Assembly (NCBI GenBank): GCA_950295325.1
Contig: OX485806.1
Location: forward strand, 6,572,001 to 6,636,000
DNA from: Polytrichum commune
Lineage: Eukaryota; Streptophyta; Polytrichopsida; Polytrichales; Polytrichaceae
Length of the DNA stretch: 64,000 nucleotides
Direction: 5' to 3'
Position numbers and translations under genes: made by a program. Below, piece by piece: positions 1-13,299 of the stretch. Each line of letters starts with the position of its first letter. Within the stretch, counting starts at the first letter, position 1. Under the pieces are notes generated by a model. The model searched no databases and was not told the origin of the DNA. It worked only from the letters and a program-made list of their open reading frames with translations.

Positions 1-376
1 TGAAAGTTGGATGAAAAACCAGTCGGTAAGTGACAAGTAATTGCAACACTGTAGAAGGTTAACAATTAGTGTCGGTGACACTATACAACAGTTTCCAATT
101 AGATCACTATATTCATTAATCAAAGACTTTGGAAAGTCTCAAAATAAACTTTACCCTTACTTTAAGATGCAATATGGTGAACGTGGGGAACATTGGTAAT
201 GAACTTTCTACATATTCGTGCATGAGGAATATATTTATTCCTAAATATATATACACTTGAAGTCCTTGATTAGTCTCCAAACCATGAAGAAGTCTCCGAC
301 TAACAAATATAGTGATTTACTATCGCGCTAGACAATTAGAGATTGGTGACACTAAATCTCATATTTAGTGTAGTAT
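1..376. mobile_element. Partial MITE, palindromic-terminus family (right end)
   Basis: The left end lies outside the window. The right end near 341-376 reads TGACACTAAATCTCATATTT followed by AGTGTAG, a self-palindromic terminus shared with elements at 18944-19296, 27004-27220, 33626-33930, 52274-52582 and 59800-60022. The interior (gtaagtgacaagtaattgca and following) matches the interior near 33835. No coding capacity is seen. Confidence 0.6.
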
Positions 377-397
377 ACGCATCAAGAACACAATATA

Positions 398-1021
398 CAG
401 TCCACCCTCTATAAATGTTACGCCTATAAGTGTTAACCCTCTTTAAATGTTTAACTTTCTTCTACTCCCCACATATTGCACACTATAAATGTTAAACGTG
501 TTAACTGTTAACAAAATGGTACTCCCTTCTTTGTAAATTTGACTCTATAAATGTTAACGAATGAAATACAACCATAATATAGATGATAAAAACTACAGAT
601 GATTGTGAGGGAGAGGAGTGTGAGGTGGAACCCATTCCATCTTATAGTGACTTGCAATCTAGTTTTGGTATCATTAGAAGGTACATGGAATCACGTTCAT
701 GTGATGTGTCCAAGTATGTGGGTTTGTTGGTGCAGATTGAGAAATATTTGCAAGTTGTGCATGCAAATGAATCTCACCAAAGAACCATTGATTCATACTT
801 CACCCGTTATTTATAAACTTGATATTGAATAAAGTTTTGATTGGGTTTGCATTTTATGAATGGTATTCTCTCACAAGGACTCTTCACAATTGCTTATATT
901 TATAAATGTTAATATTTGTATATTGCTCAAAAAGTAATTTTATAATCGTTAATTGTTAACACCTTTATAAATGTTAACTTTGATCCACTCCTGAGGGTTA
1001 ACATTTATAGAGGGTAGACTG
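398..1021 (+). mobile_element. Pogo/Tigger-type DNA transposon, internally deleted
   Basis: The termini are inverted repeats: the left starts CAGTCCACCCTCTATAAATG and the right is its near-exact complement, ending GGGTAGACTG. TA dinucleotides flank both ends (396-397 and 1022-1023), as expected for Tc1/mariner-pogo insertion. Copies of TATAAATGTTA recur next to both ends (about 410-560 and 900-1012) and could be transposase-binding sites (inference). The 624-bp length is too short for a full transposase, so it is a deletion derivative. Confidence 0.8.
583..816 (+). pseudogene. C-terminal remnant of a pogo/CENP-B-like transposase
   Basis: This 77-codon frame lies inside the pogo-type element. 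It encodes an acidic stretch (DDCEGEECEVE), then a helical segment with the pattern LQSSFGIIRRYMES and VGLLVQIEKYLQ, ending in QRTIDSYFTRYL. CENP-B, Jerky and Tigger transposases commonly end in a helical pair followed by Q-x-x-I-x-D-F/Y-F, and this fits that tail. The helix-turn-helix and DDE catalytic parts are missing, so it cannot be an active transposase. The assignment rests on the tail pattern plus the TIR and TA duplication. The ATG at 583 is probably internal to the original gene. Confidence 0.6.
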
Positions 1022-4000
1022 TAACTTGGTAAGAAAACAAAACTCTTGATATAAAAAATAAAAAAATTATAGCAACATGTATCTCCAAGTGGCAAATACC
1101 CACACTAAAATATACTCTGGCAAGGCCATGTTCCAAGCAAAGCCACTAGGGCACACCTTACCTTATCCTCGCTAGGTCTCCCCACTAGTACTGGTGCCTG
1201 CAAGTACACACTACCACTCCCACTAGTGTGGATATGATATAATAGTGGATTCCAAATCACGTGTTGTAAGGGGGGCGGCCTACACCAACTTCGACGCGCA
1301 GAGTGAGAGTATCTAGCTAGCTAGCTAGCTCACTCCTTCTTCCCACATTGCGTAAGTCTCTTTTATCTCCACCGTTTTTTGGATAAGGTGGGCGGGTGTT
1401 ACTTGGGGTTGCTCCTTTCCTAAATCGGACACCGAGGGTAGGAAAACGGAGAGCAATGAACGACGACTACTGGTGCAGTCGACTAGGAGTAGACTTGTTC
1501 TTGTGTGGACTCCAGAATGGTTGGTTTCTATGTGAAAGTGGTGGCCTGAAAAGGATGTTGTGATAGGCCGGATGCAATGATTGGGCGGATAGGGTTTTGT
1601 TTCCCAGTAGTTGGGATCACTTTTGGGTGCCGTTGAGTTCACTGTTTTGTGTGCGTTCGTATGCAGTGTAGGATATTTCTGATGCTCAAATTGGGGAGAC
1701 TCTAGTGTACAAGTAGGGGGGGGTTGACTTACTTGCCTCTTTGGGAAATTGTAACTAGTGTAACGCATGTTTCGTTGTGTGAGTTTAATTAGTTGGAGTT
1801 TGCGTGAAGGCCAAACCAAATAACACCCACATACCTTAGTTGGAGTGGAATTTGTTTGGTGTGGTTCGCATTACAAGTGCATTTGTGAGCCAAGGTGATA
1901 GCAAGGGATGACTTGAATCCAATGGTAAGGTGAGTGGGTGTTAGATGGTCACTTTGAGCTCCGCACTCACTTCTCATAGGTTGCAAATCGGGCAATCAAT
2001 ATGAAATGGTTGCCAATTCCAAATCACATCCACAACCATTTGCCTTATGATTTTGGAGCTCATATGAATGTTTAACTCATATTGTCAAAGTGAAGACTCT
2101 TGGTGTGATTAGATGGTCATCTGCCCTCCCCCCCCCCCCTCCCCCAATCATGTTGATTATTAACTCTTGAATACTTGCCATATTTTGAGCATGTAGTCCA
2201 ATCTTTTTAAAACATGTATCTTTTTGGTGTGCATTCATACATCCACACCTAGCCGCATACCACTCAAATATAATTGTCCAATTAAAAGAGTCCTTAATAA
2301 TAATAAGCACATACCTTCAGTTTGGTGGGCCACATAATCCTAAGAGTAGAATCACAACATCTTGCAAATATCTACACTCCTCGCTATAATGTCAACCAGA
2401 TGATGTACGAAGAACCGTACTCTGTTGAGTAAATTTTATTTCATCATGAATCAACCGTTTATCTTGCTTCATTTCGTTGAATGTGACCATGTGTAGTGGG
2501 GCCAAAGACAAAGTGGGAAAAAATAAAACAAACAAATGCACCCACAATGAGCATGGTCTCAATGTGAATCTAAAGAGGGTCCATAGTGAGGCATTGTGTT
2601 TGATTATTATTAGACATGCTAATATCAATCACTCGATCAGTTACATTTTGTAAATCGATGGTTGAGAGACTTTAGGCATCATAGCTTCCCGGGATTCCGT
2701 TAGGCCTACTCCAAGAGATGGTCAAGAATAATGCTCTTGAAATTTGAAAAAAAGAAAAGAAAAAAAGAAGATGAAGCGGTTGGCTACTTTGTTCATGTAA
2801 GAAATCAAAGTGGACTTCGCACCCACAAAGATGACATGGGTTTGACCGAAGTGGAAGCCTGGCTTGGACCACAACTTATTTCTATACCGATCACGATCAA
2901 TTTTTTTAAGGAGTTCCTTGTTACGGTTTTGGTATTATCCATCCCTTAGTAACACTTATTTGATGAGTGTTGCCCTAGGTTGTGTTGCGACACCCAATAC
3001 ACCATGTATTGGTAAAAGCATGCTCAATACTCAAGATCTTGGATTATTTCGCTTGTTCTCAAATGAGGTTGAATGCTCTAAAACCATCACACCCCTAACA
3101 ACCGGAATAGACGATTGATGAAGAATTGCCACCCTCGTGATATCAATCCGTGATTTTTGGATGAAATCATTGAAAAAGGGTGGACAACAATGTGGTTTTG
3201 GCGGAAGGTGGGGCGGTAACATGGGTTCAAGGCTACTTAGAAAAAGGGTGCAACACATATTAGTAAATGTGGGCTAATATTATCACCTAATTTAGTTTCT
3301 ACCTTGCTAATAGTGTTAGTTATTGTTATGTTGGTTTTGCTTGGATAGGGTCACATGCTTTCACTAGACGATTGGTGGTTTTGGGTATGCTCATGCACAT
3401 ACACAAGGTCACGGAGTGTGTGATCTTAGAGAATCATCATGTTGTTTCTAGGTTTGAGCTTACTTTGCACTTTGGTGTTTTCTCTAAAAATTGAGGAATT
3501 CTAGGAGGGTGTTGCAATTTCATGTAATCCTCATCAAAACATATTGTGGATGCTTTGATTTCTTTTTGTAAATTTTACACATCCATACATAGGCCGAACT
3601 AGTTCATTTGGTGCTTTTAGAGCATTCAACCTTTGATTGAAACAAGTGAGTTGACCATACATAGGAAAGTGCAAGATAATATGGAAAATAATATTGAATG
3701 TGTATTCCAATTTTAGGATATATAGGGGTTATGTGCTTCCTATTTATAGGACATTCATTATGGACCCCCCCCCCCTTCTCTCCCACCAAGTTTCTCAATC
3801 ACAATGAAAAAATATCACACAAAAACAACCCAAAGACACAGGCTATATTCTCCCCAAGATGAGCATATCCGACCGACACATTCACATTGACAAAGCCAAC
3901 CCAAATGAAGGGAGGGAGAGAGGGTATTATCATATATCCATCCCACATAAAAACTTGCCCCCCTACAAGTTTGTTGTTGATTCATCTCAAACGAACTTGA

Positions 4001-4425
4001 GTACACTAGTTTGGGGTCTTTATATCTACTGCCAATGTCAAATCAATTACAACAATTAACCGCCGGTGTGCATACTATTTCATGAGCTTTTATGTTGGAT
4101 GAATGAGAAGTATGCTCATATATGATAATTCCCACTGTCTCTTATCTCAAGCCAAGGAGAAAATAAACACATAATCACATGTGATATTGATGATGAATGC
4201 ACCGAGAACGTATTTGCATCCAAGGACACTCAAGTTGTGTTTTGGAACTCAAACTTTTAATCACATTAAAGTATTCAACGGATGTTAAAAGAAAATCTTT
4301 ATAAACAAAACAAATTTAACATTATTAGTTTTAAATTGAGGTATGTATTTCATGTACACCGTTTTTACCATGTCGAGGCCCACATAGGAATTTTATGTGC
4401 TTGGTGGTTGAGCCTATCGATCGGG
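1022..4425. other. No gene recognised; simple repeats and repeat fragments
   Basis: Contains a (CTAG)n run near 1312-1331, poly-C tracts near 2131-2142 and 3767-3777, and a fragment near 2248-2335 (accactcaaatataattgtc and following) that also occurs at 7325-7388, 23139-23205 and 59672-59740. Open frames are short and show no recognisable motif. Confidence 0.5.
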
Positions 4426-4944
4426 GTGGCACCCGGGTACGCAACTCCCATATTATACGCAGGGGGCATCGTACTTAAAACGGCTTAGAGGACGGCTTTT
4501 GTAAAAATTATATCAAATTATATCAAATTAAAATTATCAAAAAGTTGGGTGAAGACCAAATTAAATAAAATGAGATGAAAAAAAAGTTGGGTTGCATATT
4601 TATTAAGCCTCCCATTAAAATTATAAGCCATGAATAGTTGCCTCCCATTAAAATTATAATTCATTCACAATGTTAAAATTTTATTAAAAAGTCCAAAAAG
4701 TTGGGTAGTTTGACCTATGGTACCTGTATTAAAAAAATCATATAATTAGGTTTATAATGCAATTACATGCTTCAAAATATATTCATTTCCTATATATAAT
4801 TACATTTTTGGATTCCTTGTTAGAAGGGCTACAAGGGTTTCCTACATTAAAACAAATTGTATCACTCAATATTGGACTAAAACGCATTATAAGTGATTAT
4901 AATCAAGACCATATAATACGGGAGTTGCGTACCCGGGGGGTGGC
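4426..4944. mobile_element. Inverted-repeat DNA element of about 520 bp
   Basis: The left end (4426-4456) reads GGTGGCACCCGGGTACGCAA and continues ctcccatattata. The right end (4912-4944) is its reverse complement, with an extra run of G. The GC-rich ends contrast with an AT-rich interior that has no coding frame. A target duplication was not clear, so the superfamily is undetermined. Confidence 0.65.
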
Positions 4945-5862
4945 AAGGCGGAAGCAATTGTTCAACTAACAAGGTGTATGTAGGATACTTCCTTAATGTT
5001 GGTCACTTGCAATCTCAAATGAGAATAATTTTAAAGCAATTGTTGGAGTCAATCTTAAGGTTGCATTACATACTTGCCACAACCCCATTCCATAACTCAT
5101 AAGAAAACATGGGTCGAAATGACACGGTGTAATATGATAAAAATGACATTAAGACCAAATCGCAAGGTCTTAGTGACACAAATGTCCCCCTTGTGAACTG
5201 GTCCTAACGACGCAATATCATTTTGATGGGTTTGGACATTGTCATTTGAACCAACAAATAAATAAAAGGAACGCCAATGTGAAAACATTAACATGCAATG
5301 TTCATTCGCCACTCCCTTCCCATATCCATGTGGGAATGGGGGCCATGTTTGGCTCAATACCTATGTTTATTTGTATATGTCATTTGCTTCATGTTTTTCT
5401 TGCAAGTGATAGTCCATAATATAATGCAAACCCCACCCACACATGACCACAGTCCCACAACAAAGTAGTCAAAACATTGTTCAAGATTTTCTTCACTTTC
5501 TACTTTTCATTTTGAAAAGCAAAAATATTATACTATACTCCCACTATTTCATTCTTAGCACTTTCAACAGATCCCAAATTTACATAACAAACGTTGAATC
5601 CATGGTGTACAATTGCATGCCATTGATATGTGCAATTAGGTTGCCTTTGTGAATAGGTTACCTCTTTACCCATGCGAATCACTTTGGGTCAAAATCGATC
5701 ACAAAAACTTATAACTTTGTTTATTCATCCATATAGAAACCACAGTTAGGATTACATAATTTATATGTTTTGTTATTGTGAAAATAAGTGTTCAAAATTA
5801 TTGTTGGAATGTTGGTATATTAGTGGGACAACCAAATTGCACATACCGGTGTAGAAAACTCA

Positions 5863-6199
5863 GGACCACTTCACACACCAAATTGAAGGCATGTACATTG
5901 CATTCGAAAATCTCACATTAGCCGAAAAGGCCGAGACCATCCAAGTCCACTTCACGCTAGAAGGTGAAGGCCTAAGGACCCAAAGAAATTGTCATGAATG
6001 AAAAGTCTACATGGAATCCTATATGACAGACTATGGATATTGTTTCATGATTTGCTGGATTATGTGTCGGGGCCTCTCCCAAGAGGTAGACATGATGCAA
6101 ATTCCGTTATACCATGTCAATGGTCTGACCTTTGGATAAGAATCAAGGGCCCTTACATTTACATGGTTCACGGCTCTTGGCTCGAGTGTAAAGGGGCCC
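5863..6199. mobile_element. PIF/Harbinger-like MITE
   Basis: The left end GGACCACTTCACACACC and the right end, read inverted as GGGCCCCTTTACACTCG, are related to the ends of the TTA-flanked family in this window. TCA flanks both sides (5860-5862 and 6200-6202), compatible with a 3-bp duplication. No coding capacity. Confidence 0.6.
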
Positions 6200-8215
6200 T
6201 CACATTGTCTATCATATGGGTATGATAACATACCTATATGTAAGCCAATTCATGTGGCTTACATGGCATGCATGTTAACATTTGTTAAGTCCATTTAGTA
6301 TTTCAAAGTTGTAAATACAACGGCCCCTTGGCAACACCTGATTGAATGTAATGAAATTAATTTCAAAGTCCTCAAGTCAAAAGGCTTATGGGATTAAAAG
6401 TAGCACATCAAGATATTGTACTGATTTTAATTCTTTACAATAACAAAGGTTGTGGTCTTCATGAGATAAAGGCTAAGTTAATATCAACTTGGTGGTCCAA
6501 TTAGAAGAAAAGCTTGAGATTGATTAGTACTAGTCTTTCAAACAAGGAAGAAACCTACCTCTAAGGGAGTTGTAGAGGGCACACTTCAACATGAAGTGTT
6601 TCTCATTTTCAACTACACCAATATGTGTAACTCGGTCGCTCCATGATAAAATATCAACATTCTACACTATTTTCGTAACATCTTTTATCGCGGTTGCCAA
6701 ACATATATTGATAAACAAAGTTATAAGTTTTTGTGATACGATTTTGACCCAAGATATACATTGTAAGAGAAAAAGTGGCATGATTTATTATCTCTAGTGA
6801 TAGTTGACCACTAGCCAATTCCTATTCCCAATCTATTCCCTTTCCAACTTGATGTCACCTTTTATCCTTTATTCAAATTTTCCTTAAGCCTCATCCACTT
6901 TGCTTAGCCCAAAATCATCATGGTCCTATGAGGGGCCAACCCAATTGAGGTATTATTGTGGGCACTTGCAATTCCATAGACAATATTTGATTGTTGGATC
7001 AACTCAGAAAAATTGTCCCGTCCTATTAGTAATTGCGAATCATGAAGATTGTCATTCCCAATTTCATTGCAAAAGTTATAGCATGTGAAAGTGAAGATCA
7101 TTTTTCTCTTGAAGTGAGTACAAAGGCCCTCCCAATTGAGTTAACCCTTACAAACCTAATGATGTTTTTTTGAGAGGTAAGATATTACAAGCTAGAAGGT
7201 CTTTTGCCACTTCTCCATAACAAAGTTCCTCTGATATTGGACCTAAAATTTTGTCAACAATTTGAGCACATTGTTCAATCTCATCTTAACACACATATTT
7301 GCAATGTAAGTTCTTAACTACATGCCTTGCCATATGCCGCTCACATACAAGTGTCCCATTAAGAAGAGTGACCACATAAGATCCACCTAACTTATTCACA
7401 CTAGTCATCTATATAAAAAACCTACCAACATAGCAAGAGATAATTGCCTCATATGAACATACCTCTCATTTATCCAACACATAACACATGAAATAGTGTG
7501 CAGTATGGGGGTTGCCTTCTTGAGTTGATTCGACACATGAGTTCACTTCAAAAATCTTGAAGGAGGTAGGTTTTTAAGGGAGACTACCCTTACTTGGCTA
7601 CTTTTTATTATTAGGACATTTATATTTGAGTGGTATGTGATAAGGTGTGGCCCCAAGAACAAATACCATAAAGACATGTCTTTCAAAAGATTGGACTGTG
7701 TGATCGATGACCATTTGGGAGGGGGGCAACCTATATGACCGTTTAATAAGCATGAGAATTTGAACTTCAGTATTGAATAAGATATCTATATGAGCTCCAA
7801 GTATTATGAGGAAGGTGGCTACAATCTCGTTTTGGATTTGCTAACCATCTAGTATTGATCGGGTGTTTCATATCCTAGGAGAAGTGGGCTAATTGGTGAA
7901 AATAACCATTTAAGGCCCGTCTACCTTATGGATCCCTTAACGTGGCTATCATAAATCCTGAACCACAAGTGACGAAGTCTCTCTAGAATTAGTGTAGGCC
8001 ACATCAACTTAGGATATTTCCAAGTGCTTGGGGAAATTTTTGGGCATAATCGGTGGAGATCCTATTGTTTCCAAGACAAATTGGTTACATGTTGACATCT
8101 TTTGGGTTTTCTTTATTAAAACGAGGAATATTTTACAAATTCCACTAAACCAGGCAGTAGTTTTCTTGAATTCTTGAACTTCAACCGGTTATTTCTCAAA
8201 CTCAACTGGTTCGCC

Positions 8216-8582
8216 TGCAACTACACTAAATAATCCTATTACGATGGGCCACAGTTATTTTCTAGAAACCATATTAATTTTCAAAACGAGAATTTCTCTG
8301 GGCCATGTTAATTCCCAACCCATGCTCCATTTCTAATAGAAAATTAACATGGGTCAAACTAATTGTTCTTTTCTTTCAAAAAACTTTAATATGGATGATT
8401 ATTTTATTTTTTCTACTTTTTCCTATAATTAATATTCAATGTGTTGATCGAAAGTCTTGATGAAGACTCAGGGGAAAACTTGAGAGTTTAGACCCAATTC
8501 ATTCCACCTTTACTATTAAATTAGTGTGACCCACACTAATTTTCCACTCACACTAATAGGACTATTTAGTGCAGCTGTGAGT
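8216..8582. mobile_element. Inverted-repeat element, likely MITE
   Basis: The left end carries TACACTAAATAATCCTATTA and the right end is its imperfect complement (taataggactatttagtgca). Inside, paired copies of a GTGGGCCACA/TGTGGGTCACA-like sequence and of aattaacatggg extend the symmetry. Target duplication not resolved. Confidence 0.5.
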
Positions 8583-10547
8583 TCTTCCGTTCATTGACAC
8601 TGCCAAAATTTTATAGGGGGGCTCTGGCATTGGGTGGAAAGTCCAGTGAAAGTCAATATGGTTGGGGCCACATTACCAATCATCACCTATATAAGTTAAG
8701 TAGCATGCAATATCTACACAAGCGTCACGTGTTGATATTTGGCATCGTGAATGCATGCTACTTCAATTAGTTTGGGACAACACTTCCTTATCCAAACAAA
8801 ATAAAACTTTCTTTTTCCCCCCGTTGTTTGGGACACAAATGGAACAACTTCCTTTTTGGAAGAATACAATATACAACGGGACAACATGGTGGTTGTAAGT
8901 GGTGGTGAGGCCATCGTCTTGCCATTCCAAACACGCCCGATTGTCAATAAAGGGATGTTGATTAGATGGTTCAAGGATAGCCCGGGGCGGCGGGGACATT
9001 CATTCATAAATAAATGTGCAATGGGTCGGGATGGCAAGGGTTTATACTAGGCACAATGGGCACGGTTACATCTCGAGTGGATCATGTAACATATACCAAT
9101 TACGGATTGATCTTCATTTTTTGAATGTAACGTTTATATAGAACGGAAGACATGTAACATCAAAGGTGTCAACACATGCTACACCCGAGACTTTGTCTTA
9201 GGAGCTCTCCACACTCTTATGGGAGAGGGTAACATTACTGACATCAACTTCAATAAAGCGAAAGGTGATGTCATTAACCATCACGATGGCATAGCATTCA
9301 TTTTAATGTCTTAGCATGGCAACCTACACCACGTGGCACAACCGCTTGCACATCCTTAGGAGAATTTGTTGACTTCAGTCCGCATGCTCTTAGCATCAAT
9401 GAAGCAAGGCTTAGCGCCCAAGCCAAGGCCATGGGATGCAATTCTGTCCGTCAAGCAATGGCTCACGCAGTGGAATCTTGGATACACCAACCCCCATCCC
9501 AATATTGCATGCATGGTAGACATACAAGAGACCATAAGTAGTGAGGGGGAGAAACAAAGTCAGTGACTTGACAACAAACTTGCCACCCTCCATGCCGACC
9601 TCATCTCTAGCACCAAATCACGTTGCTCGCCTTGGAAGCCTGCACACGAGATGACTCCATGACCCGTAACACTAAGGTATTATCCCAATTTAGCAAAATG
9701 TCACTTGTACTCCGGACGTTCATGGCCAAATGGACGGAACCATAGACGGAGTCCATCTAATACCCGACACTACAAGTACTCCTTCGACAGTGTCCAAAAA
9801 CACACTACCAATACAACCAATATGACATATCTACTCCTCACCTCTAGACACATTCATCCTATCTTCGGGCCTCCCTAACGCTTATGAGAAACTTCCCAAA
9901 TTCATATACCACACCATCATAATCAATACTTCATCAAAGGTATTACCAACCTTAAAATAAATTCACGCACCTAAATGACCTCTTCCACCCATACACCAAT
10001 CTAGCATCCCACCAACCACTACACCTTGACCTTCCTCACCTATGCAAACATTATCAAACATCACAAAACTACCCCAACCACACCTTAAATTCTCCTTTAT
10101 CACAAATCTTAGCCCGATTCCCATACATGCCACCATCTTCTTGACAATCAAACAAACCCAAGATACAATACACTCTTACAATGACTGGCATTACAACCCC
10201 TCCCACATCACCCAACTAGACCCTACATATCCAAGAATCTACACAACATGTCCCTCCACAATGGAAACGTCCAACCAACACAAGCAATCTATAAGTTCAT
10301 CACGAATGAAATCTCACATCGCCTTGCACCCACTTTGCTCACCTCACCAAGCACTTCCCACATGCACCCCAATCTTTACTAACGGAGATACTTAAATGCC
10401 ATAACCCAATCTTAGGATATACACAACCCCTGGTCCACAACCATGCAAATGCACCCCCTTCCCCACACCCCCCCCCCATTGTTGCCATAACCCACCACAA
10501 TACTAACTTGGAAGACTAGGCACCTTAGTACCAACTTCCCATGCCTA

Positions 10548-10875
10548 TTGACCTTCCTTGCTTCCCACCCACACCCACTCGCCTTCATTCATATCCAAAA
10601 TACCAAATTAATCAAACACAAGTTCGTAAGGTACATCAATCATCTCTTCCTAGAATACCACATCCTATACAATAACTCCCATGATGCACTCACTTGCCAA
10701 CAAAGACAATATGTACCCTTTACTCCAACCATAGGGGGTGTCCTAATAATAAAACATAACAAAGTCTATACATTAGATTATGTTACCAAAATCCAGTCTC
10801 CCATTGAAATATCCCGTACCTACAACCTCTACTCATACATAACAAACCCCTAAACTCCATTATTTTAATTAACGT
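10548..10875 (+). pseudogene. LINE APE endonuclease, N-terminal part before the LTR insertion
   Basis: The open frame at 10548-10853 contains GGVLIIKHNKVYTL, a pattern of the kind found in the middle of APE-type LINE nucleases. In another frame the last bases before 10875 encode IILIN, the start of the usual I-N-V-Y block. That block resumes directly after the inserted LTR at 12046. The frame change before it shows a small indel. Confidence 0.55.
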
Positions 10876-12045
10876 TGTCGTAGTGTAAAATGCGTACACT
10901 ATTTACATGTGAACTTATTTTGTGTTGCATTATGATTCTTTGATTTGGAGGAAAGTAAAAGGCAGTAGAGATAGATTACCTTTTTGTTTATTCTTAGTGA
11001 CTTTTAGTTTACCCTTTTTAATCTTATCTTTTTTATTTATTCTTAGTTTACTCTTATTACCCTTTTAGCCTTACTTCTAGTTTTATCCTTAGTTTATTTT
11101 TAGACCAATGGATAATTAGAAGCCATGTGATGAGGATAAGAGGAGGATTTTTGGCCTTATCTCACATGTGTGGTTGAAGAGAAGAGAGGTTGGGGAGACA
11201 AGAGTTTTTTGTTGTGGAAAGCTCATTGTTGTGTTTTGTGTGGATTTGATGAGAATCGGAAAATAAAATATGGAAGAGTTGCGTTTCATGAGACTATTTT
11301 CTCTTGAGTGATCACTTGCTTGAATGAGAGTTAGCAAAAACAAAAGTTGTGCTAGTTTGAGTGTAGGGAAGTCTGTTAGCTCTTGCATAGAAGGGTTGAG
11401 ACTTCGACCGACCACAAAAAGACGGAAAAGTCTTTTGTTGGCAACAATCCTTTGAGGTAGTAGCACTTATCGATAGATTTTTTTTGTAAAGATTTGAATC
11501 GATCAATTTGGCATGAAGATTTGAAGATTGAAGAATTTTGAAAATTCAAGTGTGTTGTGGTTTGTGGTCCGTTGTCATTTTTTGTGATTCCCAACCGGAT
11601 TTGGAGGCTAGTTTTACTTGAATTTCTTTGCATTGTAAAACTGTTGCGGGTTTTTTTTGTGGGAAACCATAAAAACCTCATTTTGTGTTTGTGACAACGA
11701 AGTGGGATTGATGACCCACAAGGTTGTACTTTGTTGTTCCCACTGGTGAGGCGCGATTGCTGGTCACCGTGGGTTTGAAAGTTTAGGAGCCAATCTGTCG
11801 GACGTTAGCTCGTGTTCTGACGTCCCGTTTTACCCGTCCAAGGCCTGTGTTTTCTTATTACCCTACCCTTACCCTTAACCCGTTTAGAGCCGCAACAGGA
11901 TAGGCCAATGGGAAAGAGTTTGAAGTTTTGTAGAAACTGAAGACCGAGACTTTTGAAGACAAGAAGATTCGACGGTCCGGCAAGCAAATCTAGTTGCAGC
12001 CAAAAGCCCAGTGCTTTCCCAAAGCGGACCCCTCTCTACACGACA
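10876..12045. mobile_element. Solo LTR (1170 bp) inserted in the LINE
   Basis: The segment begins TGTCGTAGTG and ends CACGACA, giving the TG...CA ends and short inverted repeat typical of LTRs. It is flanked on both sides by ACGT (10872-10875 and 12046-12049), a 4-bp target duplication. Removing it and one ACGT joins the LINE reading IILIN to VYMPS. No internal retroviral genes are present. Its base composition differs sharply from the A/C-rich host element. Which LTR superfamily it belongs to cannot be told. Confidence 0.8.
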
Positions 12046-12560
12046 ACGTATACATGCCCTCTCATGCTAACGACTTGCGCATAATCTCTTCATTCAAACT
12101 CATGTTATGTTTATCCCAACTCCTCCCCTACCTAATTCATTATATTAGCAAGGGACTTTAATACGGACATCTTCCTCCAAGAATGTTTTGTTAGCCATGG
12201 CTCAATCCCCCCCCCCCCCCAAACCATGAGGACCAATCATGGGCTCGCTTCGCATCAAATATTAGCCTACAACAAACTTCACAAACAAGGTGGGGATAAT
12301 TACACATTCACTAGCCTCATTGATGGTTTTTACACCAACACCCTACAACGCAACTTCACATGCATTATCAACACCTCCTTTGCACACACCGCCATACCTC
12401 CTCATCCACAAAACCCTGGGACAACCACCCACTACTCATTCATGCAAATTACTCAACCCAATCCCAGAGGACACATTCATACCTTAAGTGCCAAGTTCAA
12501 TGAACTTACAAACAATAATACCTCAACTCTCACCAACATATTAACATCTACATAACTCCT
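12046..12560 (+). pseudogene. LINE APE endonuclease, C-terminal part
   Basis: After the solo LTR the translation gives NVYMPSHANDLR, then a hydrophobic stretch, then in a shifted frame ILARDFNTDIFLQE. That corresponds to the ILAGDFN motif of APE endonucleases with G replaced by R. It is followed by FTSLIDGFYT (12310-12340), equivalent to the S-x-ID motif. Spacing and order fit APE-type LINE nucleases. Frameshifts near 12160 and 12200 (beside a C run) and altered residues mean it is inactive. Confidence 0.7.
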
Positions 12561-13299
12561 ACCCTTGAAATTGTGGCAACGTGCACAATTAGAACTACAT
12601 AAACCCATTAACACCCTTACTGAGTGAATTGAAACTATATGCTTTGCAAAACGATCACAACTCCTCACTAACTGTACTAGATCCCAAGGAGGTTTCTTAT
12701 GACAAAAAACAACAAACACAATGGAAAGAACACCTTCATACTTACCACACCCTAAGGAAAGTGATAAGAATAATCAAACTAACACCTCTAGCACATTGAC
12801 AACAACACCCCAATGTCCTACAAATTTTCACACTTCATGGACATACATCACCCCCCCCCCCTCACCACAACACACAAGACTTATTGACACCTGGCTCAAC
12901 ACTCTTGTTGGCATCGCCAAATAAGCTAAAGCTCATGCCACCACAATTACAACTAAACAAACACAAGTCAACTATAATAAAACCATCATAAATTATCGAT
13001 CTACCCTCAACTCCAAATCCAAACGTATAAAGAAACAAATCTTCTCCAATTCAACCTACTACACCTTGGAGTGCCTCAATTTAGTCAATGGCTCAATGCT
13101 ATCCCACCCACATGACATAGCTAACGAGATATTCTCTACACAACAAAACAACTTTAGTAGACAAGCCCATTGTGCTTAGACCCCCTTGGCCATCATGTCC
13201 AGTGTACATGTGTGGTATGCCAATACCCATGGCAAGGCTCCCATGGTTTCACTCTCCACAAAGAGGCCTCCCTAGACGCAGTCATATGCCACCACTACA

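Larger units (their letters stand above)
4945..9150. other. No gene recognised; several transposon fragments
   Basis: Holds the MITE at 5863-6199, repeat fragments at 6955-7090 and 7325-7660 that have relatives at 22836-23205 and 58978-59740, and a stretch at 8000-8215 that matches, inverted, the interior of the element at 52589-53181. No domain-bearing frame was found on either strand. Confidence 0.5.

Noticed and set aside
1325-1819. 164-codon minus-strand frame
   Set aside because: Unrecognised, no domain pattern, and it runs across simple repeats; most likely chance.
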